Assembly: GCF_025024155.1 (NCBI RefSeq) | Contig: NW_026251714.1 | Span: 558,001 to 622,000 of the forward strand | Origin: Gamsiella multidivaricata | Lineage: Eukaryota > Mortierellomycota > Mortierellomycetes > Mortierellales > Mortierellaceae | DNA: 64,000 bases | Direction of reading: 5' to 3' | In this document: positions 56,657-64,000 of the stretch, piece after piece | Layout of the letters: each line of letters starts with the position of its first letter | How positions within the stretch are numbered: the stretch's first letter is position 1 | The notes under the pieces: generated by a model | The model's input: the letters and a program-made list of their open reading frames with translations, nothing else | Database searches by the model: none | What the model was told of the DNA's origin: nothing | Made by a program: the position numbers and the translations under genes

Positions 56657-59489
56657 TCACCAATCGTCGTACATGACGTCCTCTTCCTCGACCCGCTTGT
56701 ATCCAAACCGTGCCTCCCACGACTGAGGGTCTCCCTCTGTCTCTTCCTCGTCCTCGTCCTCAGGAGCATCCTCAACCTCCTCCTCCTCCGCCTCAGGTCC
56801 AGGCGTCGCCTCTCCATCGCGCTCAGCCCGACTTCTCGACTTTGGAGGCGCTATGATTTCATCCTCGTCATCATCGCCCACTATTAGCGAACCCTCTCTC
56901 TGTATCGATGACGATCCAAAGCTGCGCTGCATCGACTGCTCCCGGGAGACCGTACGACTTCCTGTGGGTGTAGCAGAAAACTTGACGCTGCCACCCTTGT
57001 TCTTGATCATCCGACTGACTGAAGAAAGGCGTCCAGGTCGAGCAGATCCCTCGCGACTCCTAGGCACAGATGATTGACGTGACCTGGCTGGAGTCTTGAT
57101 CAATCCTGGTTCCTCGAACATTGATTTGATGGGTGCGGGCGAACCTCTATCATAGTTCGTAGGCTTGGTGTCAAACAGTTCGTCCATGGTCTCCAAAGCA
57201 GAGTAGTTGATCTTTTTTGATTTCAGTCGAGGTAACTTTGGTTGAAGGATATTCTTGCCAGCCTCCGCTGCCGAAGTGTGTGGTCCTGCCGTAGTATTGC
57301 GCTTGACTTTCTTGCGCTAAATAGACAAATCGACAAATAAAAATTGGTGCGTTAGATGTCGCTCTACCATATCGAGGGTTGACATGTTCACCATTACGAT
57401 CCAAAATGGTGTCTAGCTTACGCCCTTCTTGTTGTGGTAGATACCCATCTTCTTCTCCATCTCAATACGCGCACGCTTGGCCTCTTGTTCCTGGAGATAC
57501 TCCTTATTAAATTCCATCCAGACCTGGGTCTTGATCTTGACCTCTTCTTCGTTAAGAATGATATTTTCAATCTCTTCATCGTCCACGTCATCCAGCTCCT
57601 CAAATGGAATCTGCTTGCGCGCCTCCTCCTCGGCTATATATTCAGCAAAACATAAAGTATACAGGTAAGTATATATTTTTTACGATCAAAGGCAGTAATT
57701 CAGCGAAAGGCAAGTGCGAAAGGAGACTTACCATCCAGCCGGGCTTCCTCTTCCCGAATCAAGGGGTTCTTCATAGCCTCCTCGAGCTCTTCTTCCATCT
57801 CCTCTTCGAGTATGTCGTCTTCAGCCTCTTCCTCGCCCTCTTCCTCCTCCTCCTCCTCTACCTGCTCTTCTTCCTCTTCCGTATCGCCTTCCTTTTCTTC
57901 CTCCCCTCCTCCTTTCCGCTCCTGGCTACTAGGGCCATTAGGAATAGGGGCCATATGCTCCAAGTCTGCTGTGCGCGTTCCGGCTGTGGTCTGGGATTCA
58001 ATATGGCCGGGCTCCAACACCTCCGCGCCCTCCTTGACCTGCTGCAGATCGACTTTATGTACCCTCCCTCCACGTCGAATGATCTCCTGGTTAACCTCAT
58101 CTTGTTTCTCTTCGTCTTCTTCCAGTTCCCAGTGACTCCTCTTCCTGGATTTTTCAAACGAAGGCGGGTCTGCCGCATCCTCTAGCCATAATTCCCGGAA
58201 ATCGGCTACCGTTAACTGACCAGAAGGTGTTGCTGCGAATTCTTCCAGTCTACGATGAAGTGCAAGAAGGAAAAATAAATAAATAAATAAATAAATAATA
58301 ATAAAAAAAAAAAAAAAAAAAAAAAAAGCATGCTGTTTAATAATCACAGTTTTGAAACAAAATAATTCAGGTCATATATCTTTGACCATCAAGCAACGAA
58401 CCGTTTCCTCAATGTTGCTTCTCCGATTTTAACAACTTGAATGATCTCTTTTGGCGAGCGTCGGTAGTGATGCATTCTAGCTGCGATCAAAAGACAGGCG
58501 CCACAGATACCGGCTGGCCTGCGGCCGGTCCTGATCCAGTCTCGGTCCATGCGTGACACCAAGCGGAGGGCATCGTTCGCCACGCGTTGAGTGTCCTCAC
58601 CAAAGTCCAGCATTGTGGCGAATCGAGAAATGTAGAGTGAAGGGTCGACGAGTGGCAGTACCAGATTCAGCTGTTTTGTAAGGTGGAGAAATGTCACGCC
58701 CAACTTGAACACATTGAGCTATAAACGAATGTTCATCGGATAGTCCGTTGGAGACACGATTAGTATATAGGTCAAACAAGTCAGTTCGAAGATATTTCTG
58801 CAAATGTGTGGTTCACTCCTCATACCTGGAGCAATTCCGAGAAATCGATCAACATGTGCGTCGTCCTTTCGTTTCTGCAGACAATGTAGAGACAACAGGC
58901 GACGACATGTTCACTTCGACGTCCTTGAATAAAGTTGTTGGTGATGGCGAGGTTGAAATAGCGTTGGGCGACCTCGGCGTGATGCTCATTCAGTTTGAGC
59001 GCGACAGCCATGGCAGTGATACGTCTCCTTGCCGCATCCAGCGTCTTTTCTCTTGATTCCTGACTCGTCTGTCTCCGTCCTGGTCCACTTGATCTTGCTC
59101 CAGCTAAAGATAACGCGCAAGTAGAGTGGACAGGTGTTGGCAAGAGCGTTCATTTTGTCCGCATCATCGGATAGAAATAAAAAAAGAATGGGCTGTGTAC
59201 CTTTGCCCTCTCCGACAAATGTTCCTACAACAGACGCTGCTCCGCCGCTGCCCTCCGAGAATGAGATCTCTGCAATGATAGTGTTTTCTTCCAGGACCTA
59301 TGCAGGACAAGAGGGTGGGTAAGAAGGAATGAAGATGTTAGTAAGATGTACACTCCAATTGACTGTATCAATTGATTATCGGAAGCGCAGAGCCAATGTT
59401 GTACTTACTGTTCCGCATTGGGTACAGGTGGCATTTCCCTGGCCAGCATCGTACTCGATACTGTTTCCACCACAATGTGGACAGGCCAT
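56657..59489 (-). CDS. BRF1: Transcription factor TFIIIB subunit BRF1
   Basis: TFIIB-related factor that recruits RNA polymerase III to tRNA and 5S genes. Seven exons, about 720 aa: 59489-59409, 59297-59201, 59103-58826, 58718-58402, 58249-57732, 57633-57422 and 57316-56657. The zinc ribbon is MACPHCGG to CTQCG. Two cyclin folds follow: RRITAMAVALKLNEHHAEVA with ACCLYIVCRNERTTHMLIDF, then LNVFKLGVTFLHLTKQLN with RTGRRPAGICGACLLIAARM and HHYRRSPKEIIQVVKIGEAT. The join RKRLEEFAATPSGQLTVADF matches BRF1. A very acidic stretch leads to the TBP-binding homology block II (QVWMEFNKEYLQEQEAKRA). The tail is basic and Ser-rich with an acidic end. The stop TGA overlaps a donor-like GTGAGT, so a further exon cannot be excluded. 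Confidence 0.96.
58304..58327. repeat. Poly(A) tract in a BRF1 intron
   Basis: About 24 A (T on the sense strand) preceded by AAT/AAAT repeats in the intron between BRF1 exons 4 and 5. Confidence 0.85.
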
Positions 59490-59993
59490 GGCTTTTTATG
59501 TGAGGATATGATTAATTGAAGAGAGAAAAGACCGAAAGACGTTGATGAAAGGAGAGCGGTCTTGGTTGAAGTACGTTGATGGTCGCTAGAAGTGCTAGCA
59601 AGTTGAAGACAGGGCGGTGGGCTGAGTGAAGAAAAGGGGGATAGATTACAGGAGCAGATAGAAGTACAATGTGAATGGCAGGTTCGAAAGATGTGGTCCA
59701 GGAGTGACAAATGATATGAGGACAGCAGGTGATCCGTTTTGAATGGTCGGGCCGAGTAGCGATGGGCTGATTGTCCGATGAGAAGGAGTGGGGTGGAGAG
59801 AGGTATGGATGGAGCTTGCCCTGTAATGGTCGAGTGTGTGTGTTTGTTGTGTTCAGAAAGAAAACACACAGAAAAGTAGAGGGGCCAATTCAGTGGCGCA
59901 GAGGACAACCGAAATCAGCGACTTTTTTTTCATATCGAGGTTCCTGGAATCAATTTTTATTCAGGCACAACAAGGCTACAGGGCACCACCTGT
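59490..59993. other. Intergenic, BRF1 promoter side
   Basis: 504 bp between the small unknown gene's stop and the BRF1 start, both on the minus strand. No extra gene or clear motif was recognised. Confidence 0.4.
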
Positions 59994-60425
59994 TCAGTCT
60001 TTCTTTGAGACAGCGATCCTTGCAAGCTCCAGTTCCCGCATATGCTTGCGCTTCTCTACCAGCAGGTCCTGGAGCGCTTTGGCAAGTGAGCTCCTGTACC
60101 CATACTCGGAGCTCGAAAGGGACCAGATAGCAAGCACAATTGGATGTTCACCCGGAGGCAAGGCGTAAAGGTAATTCTCGTTAGAGAACTTGGCGGCAGG
60201 AGCGGACCCAGAAGAGAAGGATGTGGATGACCAGTTGGTGACCCTGGCAGAGGTTTGCACCTTCTGCTGTTGCTGTAGCTGTTGCTGGTGCTCTTGTTGA
60301 TGTTGGTTGTATCGTTCCCGGCAGATCTCAAGCGCGTTGGTGATGGCGATGATCTGCTCGACAATTTCCTCGAGGGCGCTGTGGGGCTTCTCGCCGGCCA
60401 TGGAGGTTGTCAGCAACGTATTCAT
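59994..60425 (-). CDS. Small unrecognised helical protein
   Basis: Single exon, 143 aa, ATG at 60423-60425 (a second Met lies eight codons downstream). The N-terminal helix reads SALEEIVEQIIAITNALEIC. A Gln/His-rich stretch follows, then a Ser-rich linker, then LYALPPGEHPIVLAIWSLSS and a C-terminal helix (SSLAKALQDLLVEKRKHMRE). Both ends look ordered and constrained while the middle is low-complexity. This fits a small subunit of a larger complex, but no family was recognised. Three CCAAT boxes lie 149-177 bp upstream, which supports a real promoter. Confidence 0.62.
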   Translation of the reverse strand: MNTLLTTSMAGEKPHSALEEIVEQIIAITNALEICRERYNQHQQEHQQQLQQQQKVQTSARVTNWSSTSFSSGSAPAAKFSNENYLYALPPGEHPIVLAIWSLSSSEYGYRSSLAKALQDLLVEKRKHMRELELARIAVSKKD

Positions 60426-61175
60426 CTCTTGTTGGGGCGGACTTGATCGTTAGTGCTGGTGTTGGCTGGAAGGAGTGGCGAGTGATAAGGATGGGAGAAA
60501 GGACGAAAGAAGCGTGCTTGTTCTTGTACCAAATATCCAATTTTGCTGCGGCCTTTCCGCTCTCAAAATAGAACCAATACACATGACCAATGGACGGCCA
60601 ATGCTCCGTTGATTGCTCATCCATGCGCCGCCTTGGCGTAGACCTCTTATCATCGGAGGGACGAAAGTAAACGCGCTCCACCTCAACATGGGACGCGTCT
60701 GCAGTCACAGCGCGTAATGTTTCATGCGAGACAAAAAAACGCGTTTAGCTCTTTCAGCACGAAGCAGAACAAAAAGAAAAAAAAGGGCCAGGCAGGCGCG
60801 GAATGGAGGTTTCTTAGCTTACACTATGGCATCATGACATACACCCTCTTCTTTTCCGCATCCCCCATCCCCCATCCTCTCTTCTTTTTCCCTTTCTTTT
60901 TCTTTTCATTTTCATTTTCTTTCTCTTTTTCTTTTCCTTCTCTACATCCACCTCCTTCTCTGCCTCTTTGCTTCCCTTTCGTCCATCCCTCCTCTCCCCA
61001 TAGTCATCCTCATTGTAAATAGCCACCTTTATCTCTTATAGATTACCATCGCAGCTTTTATCGAATCTACTGCATTCAATTCATCCCTTCCAAAGAGAAC
61101 AAGAACACTCCTACCATTTCCATTACGATTTATCTTGAAGTTATCGTCAGTTGCCTTTGATAAAGAGTATTCGCC
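60426..61175. promoter_or_regulatory. Divergent intergenic region (unknown gene / MIC26/27-like)
   Basis: 750 bp between two divergent starts. The half nearer the plus-strand gene is pyrimidine-rich (about 60840-61010). The other half carries a cluster of CCAAT boxes. Confidence 0.45.
60574..60602 (+). promoter_or_regulatory. Three clustered CCAAT boxes
   Basis: CCAAT occurs at 60574-60578, 60587-60591 and 60598-60602, all on the plus strand, 149-177 bp upstream of the small minus-strand gene. Such clusters are typical targets of the HAP/NF-Y complex. Regulation of that gene is inferred from distance. Confidence 0.45.
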
Positions 61176-64000
61176 ATGGTCCTTCCTGTTTTACGAGTAT
61201 GTACCTTGCTGTGCAAATCAGTTCAATTGATCTTGCAAAGAAAAAAAAAAAAGAAAAAAAAAAAGAGGACGCTAACTGACTTGTCGATAATGCCTTCTGG
61301 TTGTAGCCCATGACGATCGCGGCAGCGACAGGCCTTGTTGCCGGCAGCGCCTTTATTTCGTACACCACAGTGTATGCAGACGAGTACAACGTAAGTCTTC
61401 TCGCATTACCATTGTAACACAGGTCTTGACTGCGAAAATAAAATACAATTTTAAGTTTTTAATGGCCCATCTTTCGCGCCCAATAGGACTATGACGATAA
61501 AGACTACTATGAGCCTCGCCATCATCATTACCGCCACGGCAGCAAGGGCGACGAAGACGAACAAGAAAGCCAATTTCGACCATCTTATAAACAGCGTTAT
61601 CAGCAACAGCAACAGCAACAGCGCCGAGGTTTCAATGGGCAAAACGACCGCGACCGCTTCACCCAGCATTCGCTGGTCGCCCATGAAGAGGAGCTCCTCC
61701 CTGGTCTTCTCTATGTCGCCCTCGCCGGTCTCTCCGGATCTCTTGTTGCCCGCCAGAGTAAGTATTTGTTACAACTGCTGTGTATACATAATGTTTTCAC
61801 ATTTATCTCTTTGTCGCTAACACCAATATTTATCATATCTCATGTCTTGCTGATCGCTAGGAAATATCCTGATCCGCATGTTTTCTCCATTGGCCTTCGC
61901 AACAGCCGCGGGTGCGTACTTCCTGCCAAGCACGACTCACTCAATCATTGAATCCATCGGCGGTCCCAGTTCCGCGACCTGCGCTCAGCACCCCAGCGAC
62001 AGATTCCAGAACCGTGGTTCCTCATCCTCCGAGACCATGCCCACTGGCGGCATGCCTGTCAGAAGCGAGTTGACATCTCGGGCTCGTGAAGCCTGGCATC
62101 AAGGCGAGTCTCGCGCCGAGGAGATCGGAAACAATCTCCGTGAGGATGCACACGACAGTGCCCACAAGGCTCAGAACAGGTGGAACCAACACTCGCACGA
62201 AGCACAAGATCACCTGGAACATGCCCGCCATGATGTCCACGACACGACACGAAAGGCTAAGCAGAAGGCATCGAGCGCCTCGTCCTGGTTCCACATCAAG
62301 GCCGATGAGGTTGAGGATTCTGTCGAGGACAGGGCCAAAGAGGCACATCAATGGTGGAACAGCAAATCGTCCGAGGCCGAGACCAAAGTTAAGGATATGG
62401 AATCCAAGGCCAAAAACGCGACCAAGGAGACCAAGCATTGGTTGAATGAAAAGTCCTCGGAAGCGGAAGACAAGGCCAAGGAGCTCCATGACAAGGCTGA
62501 AGACGCCACAGAGCAGGTCAAGCACTGGTGGAACACCACTTCCTCTGAGGCCCAAGACAAGGCGAAGGAGCTCGAGGTCAAAGCCAAGGAGGCGACTAAA
62601 GAGGCCAAGCACTGGTGGAGCAAGAGATCGGAGGATGTCGAGGAACTGAAGGAAAAGACTAAAGAAGTGTCCAAGCAGGCTGGCGAAAAGATCGAAGTGC
62701 TCAAGGAAAAGTCCAAGGATGTCTCTAAGCAGGCCGGCGAGAAGTTGGATGAGCTCAAGGAAAAGTCCAAGGATGCCAAAGTCTGGGTTGAGGACAAGGC
62801 TCATGACGCTGAGAAGGTGGTCGAGGATGTCTCTGCAAAGGCCACGGATGCAGCCAAAAAGACTAAGGATTGGGTGGAGGAAAAGCAGACCCAAGTCGAC
62901 AAGAAGCTGGAGGCGTCGGTCAAGGATGCAGACGAATGGTGGAAGACCCAAGCTGCTGCGGAGGAGGAGAGGAACAAGGAATTTTTAGCTGCCGAGAAGA
63001 AGAGGGCCGAGAGGGCTTGGTTCCATCGTCGTTCTGAAGGCAAGGCTTTAACATCTCCATCAGCTGAGCATCATGATGATGAACATCCCCACAAGCGTTG
63101 GTGGTCCAGTCGTAAGGGTGCTGCCGGTGCAGTCGACACCGCCACAGCCTACACCACCAGCGACAGCTACATGGATGGTATTTTGGACACGAAAGACATT
63201 GCCGAACACGGGTCCTCAAACCGCTTCGACAAGGCCGAAGACGACCAGACCTCTGATCGTTATCACCCCTACCATCCTCGCACATGGGCCGAAGGAGATG
63301 CGTACTTGCTTGTTCGTCCCCGCGAGTCCGAATACTGGTCTAACGGCGAGGAAATGGGCACTGCTAATGTCCGGGATGTCGATTATTATACATATCCTGG
63401 CAGCTTTGCCGGAAGCTCCCTTGGTCGTTCATCTTGGTGGAGTCACCGCGCCTCCGAGAGTGAGCAGGCAATGTCATCCCTCAAGGACAAGGCAGAGTCG
63501 CTCGCCTGGGAAACCAAGCAGGCAGCCGAGAGAGCCGCTCTGGATTTCGCCAACCAGCTCGCCCACGAGCAGGCTGCACTCGAAAAGGCCGCCGAACAAG
63601 CCAGGCTTCGTGCTGAGGAAGCCGCTCGTCGAGCCAGGGCACAGAGCGAGATCCTCCTCCGCGAGCGTCAGGCAGCCGTCGAGAGAGCTGCCAAGGAGAT
63701 GGAGGCCCGGTTCGCAGCTCAGCAGTTGGCGGCTGAACGTGCAGCAGCCGATGTCAAGGCTAAGGCTCAAGCCTGGGAGGAAGAGCAGCGTCTCTTGGCC
63801 CAGCAGGCCGCCAAGGCTGTCGAGGAACGTCTCGCCCTTGAAAAGGTGGCTGCAGAGAAGACCGCTGCCCAGCTTAAGGCTCGTGCTGAAGATTGGGCGC
63901 GTCTGCAGAAGGAGCAAGCCGAGCATGCTGCCAAGGAGATCCATAGCCGCGTCCTTCATGAGACTGCCACAGCAGATAAGAATGCCAAGGAGACCAAAGC
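61176..64000 (+). CDS. MICOS subunit MIC26/MIC27-like protein with giant LEA-like extension (partial)
   Basis: Four exons recognised: 61176-61196, 61307-61390, 61487-61757 and 61861 to beyond the window end, at least 838 aa with no stop yet. The N-terminus (MVLPVLR, then MTIAAATGLVAGSAFISYTT) is a likely mitochondrial signal and membrane segment. A His/Gln/Arg-rich linker precedes the apolipoprotein O/MIC26-27 core: EEELLPGLLYVALAGLSGSL, VARQRNILIRMFSPLAFATA and AGAYFLPSTTHSIIE. In known proteins the chain ends soon after. Here it continues with over 650 residues of charged, Ala/Lys/Glu-rich helix. This includes tandem 29-residue repeats of the type HWWNxxSSEAxDKAKELxxK (about residues 289-404), then a Trp-containing middle and an Ala/Glu/Arg coiled coil. 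MIC26/27 shape cristae junctions in the inner membrane. The extension resembles group 3 LEA or apolipoprotein helices. Confidence 0.85.
62349..62700 (+). repeat. 87-bp coding tandem repeats (29 aa)
   Basis: Unit starts at 62349, 62436, 62523 and 62610, exactly 87 bp apart. Each begins with codons for Gln/His-Trp-Trp/Leu and continues with a Ser-Ser-Glu-Ala and Lys-Ala-Lys helix. The fourth unit diverges after about ten residues. The repeats sit in the LEA-like extension of the MIC26/27-like protein. Confidence 0.85.

Noticed and set aside
60328..60708. Upstream exon or overlapping frame for the small minus-strand gene
   Set aside because: The frame opens only at a non-ATG codon or an internal Met, differs from the downstream gene's frame and overlaps the CCAAT cluster; joins tested by phase introduced stops.
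62022..62951. 309-codon leucine-rich minus-strand frame
   Set aside because: It is the antisense image of the repetitive Lys/Glu/Ala coding sequence of the MIC26/27-like gene on the plus strand.

Overview
This window looks like nuclear DNA from an early-diverging filamentous fungus. Genes are spaced 0.2 to 2 kb apart and carry many short GT-AG introns (42 to about 200 nt, occasionally longer). There are long (CT)n/(GA)n and poly(A/T) tracts. The gene set combines fungal proteins (LRG1-type LIM-RhoGAP, SQT1, Ysc84, PDX1/SNZ) with families kept in basal fungi and animals (FAM72, RCC2, WDR48/UAF1, SLC66A2, TMEM256, anoctamin). A Mortierellomycota/Mucoromycota source fits best, but that is inference. 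Exon models were built by eye: start, stop, GT/AG sites and reading phase were checked along each protein, and conserved motifs continue across the joins. No homology search could be run.

Layout. 1-9.7 kb: the 3' end of an unrecognised coiled-coil gene, a DHHC palmitoyltransferase (-), a WDR48/UAF1-like protein (+) and a PQ-loop membrane protein (-). 10-20.2 kb: an anoctamin/TMEM16 protein (-), a Ysc84 actin-binding protein (-), a secreted/transmembrane protein with a cytoplasmic pseudokinase (+) and one unknown protein (-). 20.7-31.8 kb: RNA polymerase III largest subunit (-), two unknown proteins (-), MUS81 endonuclease (-) and an intron-containing tRNA-Ile(UAU) (-). 31.9-37.3 kb is an accessory region with three head-to-tail 5'-truncated LINE copies joined through their poly(A) tails, decayed transposase fragments and simple repeats. 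37.3-49.4 kb: a FAM72-domain protein (-), an LRG1-like LIM-RhoGAP (+), a TMEM256/DUF423 protein (-) and the PDX1 subunit of pyridoxal 5'-phosphate synthase (-). 51.4-64 kb: an RCC2-like beta-propeller fused to a PHD finger (+), SQT1/AAMP (-), BRF1 of TFIIIB (-), a small unknown protein (-), and a MICOS MIC26/27-like protein with a very long repetitive, LEA-like extension that runs off the window (+).

Links between genes. Most are unrelated housekeeping genes placed by chance. Three components of the RNA polymerase III pathway share the window (catalytic subunit, initiation factor BRF1 and a tRNA target), but at 20-35 kb apart they do not form an operon-like unit. The architectures most worth following up are the MIC26/27-LEA fusion, the receptor-like pseudokinase, the RCC2-PHD fusion and the nested LINE copies.
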